A stretch of 39,613 nt of DNA from an uncultured Clostridia bacterium (GTDB lineage: Bacteria; Bacillota; Clostridia; UMGS1883), in contig CANRCD010000002.1 of assembly GCA_947629005.1 (NCBI GenBank), forward strand, positions 200,875 through 240,487, written 5' to 3'. Positions within the stretch are counted from its first letter, which is position 1, and each line of letters starts with the position of its first letter. The notes under the pieces were generated by a model, which worked only from the letters and a program-made list of their open reading frames with translations, was not told the origin of the DNA and made no database searches. A program made the translations under genes and the position numbers. Positions 15,331 through 23,484 of this stretch are shown here, one piece after another.

Positions 15331-16182
15331 TCAATTATTAAGGAATTTACGCTTCGCGGCGGTTGCACCGCGCATTATTTGCTTAAGTTTATCCCTGTCC
15401 GAGCTTTCGACAGCCGTCTTAATTCTCATAAGGCTGTCGCACATTTCGCCGATGAGCTTAGCGAGCGAGGCTTTGTTGAGCACAAACAGCTCGCTCCACA
15501 GCTCTTCGTTGAGTATGGCGACGCGGGTGCAGTCGCGCAGGCTGCCGGCGCTGTACATGGCGCTTTTTTCAATATGCGTATTGTCGCACAGGGCCACGGC
15601 CACCGCGTGCATAAGCTGCGAGGTGTAGGCTATCATTTCGTCGTGGTCCTCGGGAGTGGTGGTTATTACGTTGGCGGCCCCGATATGCCTTGCCAGTGCC
15701 TCGGCGGTTTCAAGCGCGGGGCGGCGGGTGTTGGGTGTGGCCGCGATAATGAAATTGCAGCGTTCGAAGAGCGTGGGCAGGGCGTTAATGTAGCCGCTGA
15801 CCTCGCGGCCGGCCATCGGGTGGCAGCCAACGAAATACAGATCCTTGCGAAGGCCGGCCTCAACCGCTCCCACGACGGGCCCTTTTACGCCGCACACGTC
15901 GATTACGACAGCGCCGCTCTTGAGCAGCTTCTGATTGCCGAGGATAAAGTCCACCGTCGCGCGGGCGTACAGGGCAACGATGAGCAGGTCGGTATCGGCG
16001 AGAATACGCTCGGTCTCGGCCTCGGAGCAGGAAGAGTTTTCGATCACACCGTCCTCAAAGGCCTTTGCCACAACGGAGGCGTCGATATCAATGCCGTAAA
16101 CGCGGCAGTCCTTAAAGCCTGCCGCCGCCATAGCCATGGAGCCGCCGATAAGACCCAGCCCCGCAACGGTTACATTATACAT
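15331..16182 (-). CDS. tyrA: Prephenate dehydrogenase TyrA
   Basis: Oxidative decarboxylation of prephenate to 4-hydroxyphenylpyruvate in tyrosine synthesis. 283 residues from the ATG at 16182 (GGTGA 8 bases upstream); a GTG at 16194 in the same frame would add four residues. NAD-binding VTVAGLGLIGGSMAMAAA at the N-terminus, DVCGVKGPVV, then the catalytic/recognition GCHPMAGREVSGY, and a helical C-terminal dimer domain. There is no fused chorismate mutase and no C-terminal ACT domain, so allosteric control by tyrosine through ACT is not expected. Promoter at 16224-16252. Confidence 0.95.
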   Translation of the reverse strand: MYNVTVAGLGLIGGSMAMAAAGFKDCRVYGIDIDASVVAKAFEDGVIENSSCSEAETERILADTDLLIVALYARATVDFILGNQKLLKSGAVVIDVCGVKGPVVGAVEAGLRKDLYFVGCHPMAGREVSGYINALPTLFERCNFIIAATPNTRRPALETAEALARHIGAANVITTTPEDHDEMIAYTSQLMHAVAVALCDNTHIEKSAMYSAGSLRDCTRVAILNEELWSELFVLNKASLAKLIGEMCDSLMRIKTAVESSDRDKLKQIMRGATAAKRKFLNN

Positions 16183-16223
16183 ATAATCTGTCACCGCCCT
16201 ATTTTACCCAATATCATATTATA

Positions 16224-16252
16224 ATTATAGCTCAAAATTCGCGCAAATTCAA
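16224..16252 (-). promoter_or_regulatory. tyrA-pgcA promoter
   Basis: Minus-strand TTGAAT (16252-16247), 17-bp spacer, TATAAT (16229-16224). Confidence 0.75.
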
Positions 16253-16271
16253 ACCGAAAATTATACAAATT

Positions 16272-16772
16272 TTACAATGGTTTTATCCTATTATTCCTCA
16301 ATTTTTGCCAAAGGAACCGTAAAAGCAGGGCGAACGCCGCCCCGACAAGAGCGCCGGCGGTGTCGATAAGTACGTCCGTCGGGCGGCCCGACCTCCCAGA
16401 AACAAGCCGCTGGTGCAGCTCGTCGGTGACGGCGTAAACAGCCGAAACGGCCGCTGACAGCGGCAGCAGGTGTTTTTTTCTGTATTGCCCCCAAAGGAAC
16501 AGCAGCCAAAAGCCCAGCCATGCGTAAATCGAAAAGTGCGCCAGCTTGCGCACCGGCAGCATGACCTTTTCAACAAGGGCGTCCTGCTGGGCGGGCGTCA
16601 TTTCTTTATATTCCGGAACCACCAGCGACAGTACGGCCCTCGCCACGGTTCCGCTGGTTTTAGTGGATTCGTTGGAATTCTGCGCTGAAAAGACAAAAAT
16701 CATGCACATGGCCGAGACGGCCATTATCCACAGAAAAACCGTAGCCGCAATGCGGCGCGATGGGGTTTTCAT
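16272..16772 (-). CDS. VanZ-like membrane protein
   Basis: 166 residues with four predicted membrane helices. Family motifs: FSAQNSNES after helix 1, RKLAHFSIYAWLGF, TDELHQRLVSGRSGRPTDVLIDTAGALVGA. VanZ was named for low-level teicoplanin resistance in enterococci; most VanZ-domain proteins in Clostridia have no proven role. The gene's SD is inside the end of the SGNH hydrolase gene 7 bases upstream, so the two are cotranscribed. Confidence 0.9.
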   Translation of the reverse strand: MKTPSRRIAATVFLWIMAVSAMCMIFVFSAQNSNESTKTSGTVARAVLSLVVPEYKEMTPAQQDALVEKVMLPVRKLAHFSIYAWLGFWLLFLWGQYRKKHLLPLSAAVSAVYAVTDELHQRLVSGRSGRPTDVLIDTAGALVGAAFALLLRFLWQKLRNNRIKPL

Positions 16773-16779
16773 ATCAGCT

Positions 16780-17856
16780 TCACTTCCATAAACAGTCTAA
16801 AAGCCCGCTCGACAGCAGCGCACGCGCCGCGGCCTCGCCGGCGGCTCCGTTGGGGTGGGCGTCGTCCGAAGCGCACATGAATTCCGGACGCACGCGGCCG
16901 CTTTCGCCCTCAAGCAGAGAAGCTAAGTCGAAAACCTCCGAACAGAGTTCGCCGCCGAGAATGGCCCGATTCACTATTTGACGCTGCCTCTCCTCCCATT
17001 GATCAAGGTTAAATGGCGGTACGGTAAAAAGTATGATTTTTATGTCCGAACGCCCTTCCCTCAGAAGCTCCAGAGCGCGGCGAAGGCTCGTTATTACCTG
17101 CTCGCCCGTTCTTCTGCCGGTCTTTATATCGTTCACTCCGAAGCACACCGTAACAACGTCGCCCCTGCGGGCGAGCCTCAGAAAGATACCGCCGGCCTCG
17201 GCGTCGTATGCGCGGGCCCAGCCGCAGCCGTTGTTTATCACGCTTATGTCGTCGGGCAAGGCAAGTCCAACGCGGTGGCTCCACGCCTCGTATTTGTCGG
17301 TGCGGGTGCGGGCGCCCTGCGTTATGCTGTCGCCAAAAAAGAGCAGCGTTTTCCGAAAATCCCCTTGGGAGCCGATAAAGCCCGGGCGCAGCACGTTCAG
17401 CGTGCGAAGCCCGTTTCTGAATCCCGAGGACGCGCTTTCGTTGGTGGAGGGAAGGGCGCAGTCCGTCTCGGCCCGAACGCGGAGCCGCACGGATAGCCAG
17501 TCTCCCTCACAGAGAGTGAGCGGAGCGAGGTCGCTGGAAAAGCCTTCCGTCACCTCGGCGAAGGGTTCCCCGCCAAAGGTCAGTCGGGCCTCGTCCTCGG
17601 GGCGGGGCGAGGGCTTATCCCCGCGTCCTATGGCCGCCTCCGTCACGGTAAAGCTGGGGCCTGCCTCCTCGCGGACGCCGCAGCCGGTGGAATATATGCG
17701 GTTCCAGTATTTTATCGCAATATCAAGCGGGCCGGTGCGGCGGGGCCTGTACCAGCTCAAAAATTCGGTTTCCTCGCCGGCAGAGAGGCGGCAGTAATTG
17801 TTGTTGCCGCAGCCGCTGACGGTCAGTGAAAAAAGCTTTTCCGAAAAAAAGTCCAT
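16780..17856 (-). CDS. SGNH/GDSL-family hydrolase (acyl esterase-like)
   Basis: 358 residues from the ATG at 17856, preceded by AAAGGA; longer upstream readings run through the tRNA terminator and are unlikely. N-terminal 150 residues form an all-beta segment I cannot name (likely the jelly-roll that precedes such esterases); the SGNH domain follows: block I FFGDSITQG (nucleophile Ser), Gly in NNGCGWARAYDA, block III GVNDI (Asn), block V DDAHPNGAAG (Asp and His). No signal peptide, so it would act in the cytosol or leave by another route. Probably deacylates a sugar or lipid; substrate unknown. Confidence 0.87.
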   Translation of the reverse strand: MDFFSEKLFSLTVSGCGNNNYCRLSAGEETEFLSWYRPRRTGPLDIAIKYWNRIYSTGCGVREEAGPSFTVTEAAIGRGDKPSPRPEDEARLTFGGEPFAEVTEGFSSDLAPLTLCEGDWLSVRLRVRAETDCALPSTNESASSGFRNGLRTLNVLRPGFIGSQGDFRKTLLFFGDSITQGARTRTDKYEAWSHRVGLALPDDISVINNGCGWARAYDAEAGGIFLRLARRGDVVTVCFGVNDIKTGRRTGEQVITSLRRALELLREGRSDIKIILFTVPPFNLDQWEERQRQIVNRAILGGELCSEVFDLASLLEGESGRVRPEFMCASDDAHPNGAAGEAAARALLSSGLLDCLWK

Positions 17857-17884
17857 GGCGGCCATCCTTTCGTTACAAAAACGA

Positions 17885-17900
17885 GCCGCCCCGCGGCGGC
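17885..17900 (-). terminator. Terminator after tRNA-Leu
   Basis: Minus-strand stem GCCGCC/GGCGGC with loop GCGG, followed by TCGTTTTTG. A second GC-rich stem (AACGCCG/CGGCGTT) lies between it and the tRNA at about 17912-17934. Confidence 0.65.
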
Positions 17901-17940
17901 CCTGTCCTTGCAAAACGCCGCGGCGCCGGCGTTTTTTTAA

Positions 17941-18028
17941 TGGTGCTCGAGACCGGGATCGAACCGGTACGGCTTTAAGGGCCGCAGGATTTTAAGTCCT
18001 GTGCGTCTGCCAGTTCCGCCACTCGAGC
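17941..18028 (-). tRNA. tRNA-Leu (anticodon UAA)
   Basis: 88 nt, minus strand: acceptor GCTCGAG pairs with CTCGAGC before A-CCA (CCA is encoded). Anticodon stem CAGGA/TCCTG with loop CTTAAAA gives anticodon TAA; a long variable arm (GGCCC ... GCC) and T-loop TTCGATC confirm a class II tRNA-Leu. Confidence 0.97.
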
Positions 18029-18041
18029 TTAATTACACCTT

Positions 18042-18070
18042 ATTATACTAAAATCGCCGCGTTTTGTCAA
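18042..18070 (-). promoter_or_regulatory. tRNA-Leu promoter
   Basis: Minus-strand TTGACA (18070-18065), 17-bp spacer, TATAAT (18047-18042), about 14 bases before the mature tRNA 5' end: a consensus promoter. Confidence 0.88.
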
Positions 18071-18127
18071 TACGGTTTTGAAAAAAATCGCGCCCGCAAA
18101 AAAACCTAAAAAATTTTTGCAAAACTA

Positions 18128-18156
18128 TTGACAATCAAGGCAAAACATTGTACAAT
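18128..18156 (+). promoter_or_regulatory. potABCD promoter
   Basis: TTGACA (18128-18133), 17-bp spacer, TACAAT (18151-18156). Transcription should begin near 18163, leaving a leader of about 140 nt. Confidence 0.85.
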
Positions 18157-18162
18157 ACTGCT

Positions 18163-18302
18163 ACTGGTACAATTGGCGGGCTTTCGTGCATAGTCCCTGA
18201 TTGTGCTGTTTTTATTTTGAGGCGGCAGGACGTCCTTGTAGGCCGCTTCGAAAAATCGTGATGGGGCTAAAGCTCCCAAATACTTAAAGGGGTGACGCAG
18301 TT
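18163..18302 (+). other. Long 5' leader of potABCD
   Basis: No ORF with an RBS. A stem GCGGC/GCCGC at 18222-18246 encloses the palindrome AGGACGTCCT, and GGGGCTAAAGCTCCC (18253-18267) can fold back weakly close to the RBS. I do not recognise a known riboswitch class. Possible cis-regulation of polyamine uptake is a guess. Confidence 0.4.
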
Positions 18303-19796
18303 TTGAAGGACAAAAACATCATTATCGAGCTGAAAAATGTCTCGAAGCATTACGGGCAGACATACGCGGTGGAGGATTTCAATTTGCAGGTCAAAAAGGG
18401 AGAGTTTGTAACATTTCTCGGGCCTTCGGGCTGCGGAAAGACAACGACCCTCAGAATGATAGCCGGCTTTGAAATGCCCACAGAGGGGCAGATTCTTTTG
18501 AACGGCAGGGATATTTCCTCTCTTCCGCCATACGAGCGGCCGGTAAACACCGTGTTCCAGCGCTATGCGCTGTTCCCGCACCTTGACGTTTACGACAATA
18601 TAGCCTTCGGGCTCAAGCTTAAGAGAGTGGATGGGGAAAACGGCAAAAAGCGCAGGCTGACGCAGAAGGAAATAACCGAAAAGGTCCGCTCCGCACTGAA
18701 AATAGTTGACCTTGAGGAGTACGAGGACCGTGACATCTCGACGCTCAGCGGCGGCCAGCAGCAGCGCATAGCCATTGCCCGTGCCATCGTGAACGAGCCC
18801 GAGATACTGCTCCTTGACGAGCCGCTTGGCGCGCTCGACCTTAAAATGCGCAAGGATATGCAGCTCGAACTTAAGGAAATGCACAAAAAGCTTGGCATTA
18901 CCTTTATATACGTGACCCACGATCAGGAGGAGGCGCTGACGCTTTCCGACACAGTAGTTGTGATGAAGGACGGCATGATACAGCAGATAGGCACGCCCGA
19001 GGGCATATACAACGAGCCCGCCAACGCTTTTGTGGCCGACTTTATCGGCGAGAGCAACATATACAGCGGCACCGCCATGGGCGGCCTTAAGGTACGCTTT
19101 TTGGGCCATGTTTTCGACGCGCTTGACGAGTTTGAGAAAAACGAGAAGGTGGACGTAGTCGTCCGCCCCGAGGACATAAAAATCGTCCCCGCCGGTGAGG
19201 GACAGGTCAGCGGCCGACTTGTGAGCAAGATTTTTAAGGGCATACATTACGAATATTTGATGATGGTGGGCCGCAGCGAGGTAGTCATTCAGGATACTCG
19301 CAATCTTGACATTGACCGAGAGGCCGGTATAATCATCGAGCCCGACGGTATACATATCATGGCCAAGGAGCTGACGGCTAACGTCTACGACGACGCCTAT
19401 ATCGACAAAAACAATAATGTCGTCATCTCCGAACGCCCCTTCCCCTGCGATGTAACGCAGCTGGTGTCCGGCTCAACTCTCGACGGCGACGGCTATGTCA
19501 TCGGGCCCGACGGCACGGTCTACGACTTCACCGACGCCGACGTCAAGGCCTCGATAGGCCTCGGCGATATTGAAATCCTTGACGACGTTGACGCGGGCGA
19601 GGCGCAGGGCAGCGTGGTTGCCACCATATACAAGGGCGACCACTATATGCTCACCGTCCGCACCGCCGAGGACGAGGACTTTGTGCTTGACACGGAATAT
19701 ACCTACGACGAGAACGACCGCGTGGGCATTCACGTTAAGCCGGAAAGTATCGTTCTTACGCTAAGGGGGGAGGCTAAAAAGTATGCGAAAAAGTAA
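18303..19796 (+). CDS. potA: Spermidine/putrescine ABC transporter ATPase PotA, extended
   Basis: Energises polyamine uptake. 497 residues, against about 350-380 for ordinary PotA. Walker A GPSGCGKTT (40-48), Q-loop FQRYALFPH, signature LSGGQQQR (148-155), Walker B ILLLDEP (168-174), switch His in VTHDQEEA. A TOBE regulatory module follows (about 250-355: VVVRPEDIKIV, GRLVSKIFKGIHYEYLMMV). Then comes an extra stretch (about 356-490) that ends with a second TOBE-like unit: GSVVATIYKGDHYMLTV (436-452) and GIHVKPESIVL (475-485) mirror the first. Start is TTG at 18303 with GGGGTGA at good distance; no ATG fits. Overlaps potB by 14 bases. Confidence 0.94.
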   Translation: MKDKNIIIELKNVSKHYGQTYAVEDFNLQVKKGEFVTFLGPSGCGKTTTLRMIAGFEMPTEGQILLNGRDISSLPPYERPVNTVFQRYALFPHLDVYDNIAFGLKLKRVDGENGKKRRLTQKEITEKVRSALKIVDLEEYEDRDISTLSGGQQQRIAIARAIVNEPEILLLDEPLGALDLKMRKDMQLELKEMHKKLGITFIYVTHDQEEALTLSDTVVVMKDGMIQQIGTPEGIYNEPANAFVADFIGESNIYSGTAMGGLKVRFLGHVFDALDEFEKNEKVDVVVRPEDIKIVPAGEGQVSGRLVSKIFKGIHYEYLMMVGRSEVVIQDTRNLDIDREAGIIIEPDGIHIMAKELTANVYDDAYIDKNNNVVISERPFPCDVTQLVSGSTLDGDGYVIGPDGTVYDFTDADVKASIGLGDIEILDDVDAGEAQGSVVATIYKGDHYMLTVRTAEDEDFVLDTEYTYDENDRVGIHVKPESIVLTLRGEAKKYAKK

Positions 19797-20586
19797 CCTC
19801 CGCTTTCAGCGCAAATTTCTCGCCATACCCTATGCCGTGTTTATGGCGCTTTTCGTTGTGGCTCCGATGGCGCTCATTATAGGCTATGCCGTCACCAACG
19901 GCAGCGGCGTTCCCTCGTTGGAAAATCTCACCATATTTTTCAGCGACAGAAACAACGTTGATACCCTGACCGTCAGTCTGCTCATCGGTCTCGGCAACAC
20001 GGCGCTGTGTCTGCTTATCGGTTATCCGGTGGCAATGCTGCTGGCGAAAAAGGAACTGGGCTTCACGATGGCGACGGTGCTGCTTTTTGTCATGCCAATG
20101 TGGATAAACTTTGTTCTGCGTACCGCCGCCACCCGCGACCTCATCTATTGGATGGGGCTTAAGGGCGGCGAACACCCCTACGCGGCCACGATGGTGGGCA
20201 TGGTATATAACTACCTGCCCTTCACCATTCTCCCGCTCTACACCACCATGATAAAAATGGATAAAAGCCTTGTTGAGGCCTCTTACGACCTTGGCGCGCG
20301 TCCTGCGCAGACCTTTGTCCGCACGGTGATACCCATGACTATGCCCGGCATAGTTTCGGCGGCGATGATGGTGTTCATGCCCACCATGAGCAGCTACGTC
20401 ATCTCCGACGTTATGGGCGAAAGAAAGATTTCCCTCATAGGAAACAGTATACAGCTCTACTTTGACCAAGGGCTCTGGCACATGGGCAGCCTTGTGGCGC
20501 TGATAATGCTTGTGATAATCCTTGTGGGCTCGTTCTTTACCAGAAATGTCGAGACAGAGGACGACGCGAGAGGAGGCCTGTGGTAA
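19783..20586 (+). CDS. potB: Spermidine/putrescine permease PotB
   Basis: 267 residues, six predicted membrane helices. It pairs with PotC to make the membrane channel. N-terminal FLAIPYAVFMALFVVAPMALIIGYAV is the first helix; the EAA loop that docks on the ATPase is EASYDLGARPAQTFVRTVIPMTMPGI (about 165-190). GGGGGGAGG lies before the ATG at 19783, inside potA, so translation is coupled. Confidence 0.95.
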   Translation: MRKSNLRFQRKFLAIPYAVFMALFVVAPMALIIGYAVTNGSGVPSLENLTIFFSDRNNVDTLTVSLLIGLGNTALCLLIGYPVAMLLAKKELGFTMATVLLFVMPMWINFVLRTAATRDLIYWMGLKGGEHPYAATMVGMVYNYLPFTILPLYTTMIKMDKSLVEASYDLGARPAQTFVRTVIPMTMPGIVSAAMMVFMPTMSSYVISDVMGERKISLIGNSIQLYFDQGLWHMGSLVALIMLVIILVGSFFTRNVETEDDARGGLW

Positions 20587-20587
20587 A

Positions 20588-21394
20588 ATGAAGGGAAATA
20601 AACTTACCGGCTTCATTCAGAAGTTTTACGTATATATAGTACTTTTCATTATGTATGCGCCAATCCTTGTACTGGTGGCCTTCAGCTTTACCGATACAAA
20701 GGTTATAGGCACGTGGAACGGCTTCAGCCTGAGGCTTTATTCATCGCTGTTCAAAAACAGAGACATCATGGAAGCTACGCTCAACACCTTTATTGTGGCG
20801 TTTTCCTCGGCCTTTGTTTCAACGGCACTGGGCACCCTCGGCGCGGTGGGCATATTCTACAGCGGCAAGCGGGCGAAGGCCCTGCTCGAGGGCATGGGCC
20901 AGATTCCGATTCTCAACGCCGAGATTGTGACGGCTCTTTCGCTGACTATACTTTTCGTATTTTTCGGCGTGCGTTTTAACTTTATCACGCTGCTTATCGG
21001 CCACGTGGTGCTCACCATACCCTTTGTGGTGCTGAGCGTACGGCCCAAGCTGATGCAGATGGATCCGAACATCTACGAGGCGGCGATGGACCTCGGCGCG
21101 ACGCCGAACAAGGCTCTTATGCGCGTGGTGCTGCCCGAGGTTATACCGGGCGTCGTCAGCGGCTTTATCCTTTCGGTGACGCTCAGCCTTGACGACTATA
21201 TTATCACGGCATTTACCCGCGATACCGCCTATCAGACGCTCAGCACCTACGTTTACGGCATAACCAGCAAGCGCGGCACGCTGCCGCCGTCGCTCAGGGC
21301 GCTGACGACAATAATAACTCTGCTGGCGCTGGTGGTGCTGCTTATCGCGAACCTCCGCGGCAAAAAGGCTGAGAGCCGCAGGCCGAGAAGGTAG
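20588..21394 (+). CDS. potC: Spermidine/putrescine permease PotC
   Basis: 268 residues with six helices. Typical start KFYVYIVLFIMYAPILVLVAFSF and the EAA loop EAAMDLGATPNKALMRVVLPEVIPGVVSGF. A longer reading from 20522 overlaps potB by 65 bases and has no RBS; AGGAGG ahead of 20588 decides the start. Only one base separates it from the potB stop. Confidence 0.95.
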   Translation: MKGNKLTGFIQKFYVYIVLFIMYAPILVLVAFSFTDTKVIGTWNGFSLRLYSSLFKNRDIMEATLNTFIVAFSSAFVSTALGTLGAVGIFYSGKRAKALLEGMGQIPILNAEIVTALSLTILFVFFGVRFNFITLLIGHVVLTIPFVVLSVRPKLMQMDPNIYEAAMDLGATPNKALMRVVLPEVIPGVVSGFILSVTLSLDDYIITAFTRDTAYQTLSTYVYGITSKRGTLPPSLRALTTIITLLALVVLLIANLRGKKAESRRPRR

Positions 21395-21421
21395 ATTCGG
21401 AAAACGAAGGGACTGTGATAG

Positions 21422-22855
21422 ATGAAAAAATTTCTTATGGCGCTGCTGCTCGGCGCGGGTCTCGCGCTGGGCTCGATTACTGCCCTTGCCGACGGAAGCG
21501 AAAGCCTTGTGCTTCGCGTTTATAACTGGCAGGATTATATAAACGACGGTGTTGACGAGGACAACAACAAGGTGGATAAATCGGTCCTCGAGCTCTGGGA
21601 AGAGGATTACGAATCCCGCACCGGACAGAAGGTTTCGGTGCAGTACGATATGTTTGAAACCAACGAAACCATGCTTAATACTCTGCGCACGGGCAAAACG
21701 CAGTACGACCTTGTCTGCCCGTCGGATTACATCATACAGAAAATGATAAAGGAGACCGTGGAGGGCGGCGAGGAAAACATAATGGTCGAAAAGTACGACC
21801 TTTCCAAAATGCCGAATTACACCGCCAACGTGTCGCCCTTTATCCGAGATATGTTCAGCCGCTACGGCTGGACGGACTACGCCGTGGGCTATATGTGGGG
21901 CACCGTGGGCATACTCTACGATCCCGAGCGCGTCACGGAAGGAGACGTCAGCACTTGGGACATACTTTGGAACCCCGATTACCGCAAGGCCACAAGCTGC
22001 AAGGACACCAGCCGCGACGCTTACGTTATCGGACTGCTTGAGGTCTACGGCGACGAGCTCCGCGCGAACCGCGCCGCCTACGACGCCGGTAAAATAAGCG
22101 CGGCCGAGCTTCAGGCCCGTACCCATGAGATAGTGAACCGCGTGGATGACGAGTCCATAGACCTTGTGGAGCGGGCGCTCAAGGACATGAGGACCAATAT
22201 CTACGAGTTTGAGGTGGATACCGGCAAGACCGACATCGTCTCGGGCAAGATAGCCGCAAACGTGGCGTGGAGCGGCGACGCCGTATACGCCATGGATCTC
22301 GCCGAGGAGGAGGACGATATATTTCTCGGCTACAAGGTGCCCGAGGAGGGCAGCACGATTTGGTTCGACGGCTGGGTAATGCCGAAGGGCGCCAATGTCG
22401 ATCTGGCACAGGATTTTGTGGACTTCCTCTGCCGACCCGAGATAGCCGCCATGAACCAAGAATTTATCGGCTACACCAGCGCCATCGCCGGAGACGAGCT
22501 TTTTGACCTCGTCACAGATTGGTACGGCGACGACGAGGGAGATATAGCCTACGACCTGACGTACTTCTTTGAGGGAACCCTTTCGGATGACCGCCTTGAA
22601 AACGGCCGCGCCATAGTACACACCGGCGAGCGCGACCGCCAGCTTATGGCGCAGTACCCGTCCGAGGAGGTAACCGCCCGCTGCGGCATAATGGAGGATT
22701 TCGGCGACCGCAACGAGCTGGTTCTCGCAGCGTGGGGGCGCGTCAAGGGCGCGAGGCTGCCCGACTGGCTCTATGTTGTTCTGGGAGTGGCGTTGGCCGC
22801 CGCGCTTATAGCCTCGGCTCTTTCCGGCAGGAAGAAGAAAAGAAAAAGAAGATAG
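21422..22855 (+). CDS. potD: Polyamine-binding protein PotD with C-terminal membrane anchor
   Basis: 477 residues, against about 340-360 usual. Captures spermidine or putrescine outside the cell for PotBC. Signal peptide at 1-23 (MKKFLMALLLGAGLALGS...ALA, cleavage before DG) with no lipobox Cys. The mature part opens with LRVYNWQDYIND, the PotD/F opening, and has YDLVCPSDYIIQKM and VAWSGDAVYAMDLA later. The region about 185-250 (AAYDAGKISAAELQARTHEIV) is larger than in simple PotD. The C-terminus is unusual: LPDWLYVVLGVALAAALIA is a membrane helix (about 446-468) followed by GRKKKRKRR. So it appears tethered at the C-terminus rather than lipidated. Terminator follows at 22912. Confidence 0.93.
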   Translation: MKKFLMALLLGAGLALGSITALADGSESLVLRVYNWQDYINDGVDEDNNKVDKSVLELWEEDYESRTGQKVSVQYDMFETNETMLNTLRTGKTQYDLVCPSDYIIQKMIKETVEGGEENIMVEKYDLSKMPNYTANVSPFIRDMFSRYGWTDYAVGYMWGTVGILYDPERVTEGDVSTWDILWNPDYRKATSCKDTSRDAYVIGLLEVYGDELRANRAAYDAGKISAAELQARTHEIVNRVDDESIDLVERALKDMRTNIYEFEVDTGKTDIVSGKIAANVAWSGDAVYAMDLAEEEDDIFLGYKVPEEGSTIWFDGWVMPKGANVDLAQDFVDFLCRPEIAAMNQEFIGYTSAIAGDELFDLVTDWYGDDEGDIAYDLTYFFEGTLSDDRLENGRAIVHTGERDRQLMAQYPSEEVTARCGIMEDFGDRNELVLAAWGRVKGARLPDWLYVVLGVALAAALIASALSGRKKKRKRR

Positions 22856-22911
22856 TAGGGGCGCGCCGACCTCGCGCTCCGATGGTATTGCTGTGTAAAT
22901 ATGTCGGCATA

Positions 22912-22940
22912 AAAAGGCTTCCCCTCGGGGGAAGCCTTTT
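22912..22940 (+). terminator. pot operon terminator
   Basis: Perfect 13-bp stem AAAAGGCTTCCCC/GGGGAAGCCTTTT, 3-base loop, ending in TTTTTCC. Confidence 0.92.
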
Positions 22941-23063
22941 TCCTGTAGGCCGGACATTACAGAAAAAATCTCCAATCTTCGACAAAAAGCTTGTCAAAAA
23001 CGGCCGGCTTCATGGAGGAACTCGACCGTGACGCGCGGGACAGCGGAAAGGAGGACGGCGAAA

Positions 23064-23436
23064 ATGAACGATAAAATGAGTGTAAAAAAGAAAAGGTACA
23101 TTGCCGTAATGCTCCTCGGCCTTGCCCTAAATATAGGTCTTTACTGGGTTTCTCACATCTTTAAGATGCCGATGTGGCTTGATACAGTGGGCACCGCAGT
23201 AACGGCCGTGGCGCTCGAGCCGGCGGCCGGCCTTGTGATAGGTTACGCCACAAATCTGTTCGAGTCAAGCGCAATATACATGAGCGGCACTATCGTTTTT
23301 TTCGCGATTACGGCCGCTGGTCGCGGATACCGCCGTCATGTGCGCGGTTCTTCCGCTGGTGTGGCGGCTGCTGCCATGCAGCTTTAAAAACGAGATCCTT
23401 GAGAGCGGCGTGACGTGGAATTCGCCTTTTAAGTAA
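23064..23436 (+). pseudogene. Broken small membrane protein gene (ECF S-component-like)
   Basis: An ORF with a good RBS (AAAGGAGG before the ATG at 23064) starts KKRYIAVMLLGLALNIGLYWVSH, then FKMPMWLDTVGTAVTAVALEPAAGLVIGYATNLF: this opening is typical of substrate-specific (S) components of ECF vitamin transporters or related five-helix sensors. After IVFFAITA at about 23310 the frame turns into low-quality sequence (GRGYRRHVRGSS) and stops at 23387. In the +1 frame a good hydrophobic end continues, LVADTAVMCAVLPLVWRLLP, to a stop at 23436. The joint product is about 120 residues, much shorter than the family (about 160-190), so an internal deletion plus frameshift is likely. A sequencing error could explain only the frame, not the length. 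Confidence 0.65.
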
Positions 23437-23453
23437 AACGATCCGAGAAATAA

Positions 23454-23479
23454 AAAGGGCGGCCGATGGGCCGCCCTTT
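23454..23479. terminator. Bidirectional terminator
   Basis: 11-bp stem AAAGGGCGGCC/GGCCGCCCTTT, loop GATG. The minus-strand tail reads TTTTTATTTC (for the L,D-transpeptidase), the plus-strand tail is GCGTTTT. Confidence 0.88.
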
Positions 23480-23484
23480 GCGTT

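Noticed and set aside
14881-16224. 447-codon frame opposite pgcA and tyrA
   Set aside because: Spans two real genes on the other strand and has no RBS or recognisable domain.
17857-17913. Longer N-terminus of the SGNH hydrolase from 17913
   Set aside because: It would be translated from the tRNA terminator hairpin and lacks an RBS; the ATG at 17856 has one.
20819-22975. 718-codon frame opposite potC-potD
   Set aside because: Antisense to conserved transporter genes with no domain; low-complexity His/Arg/Gly composition typical of shadow frames.
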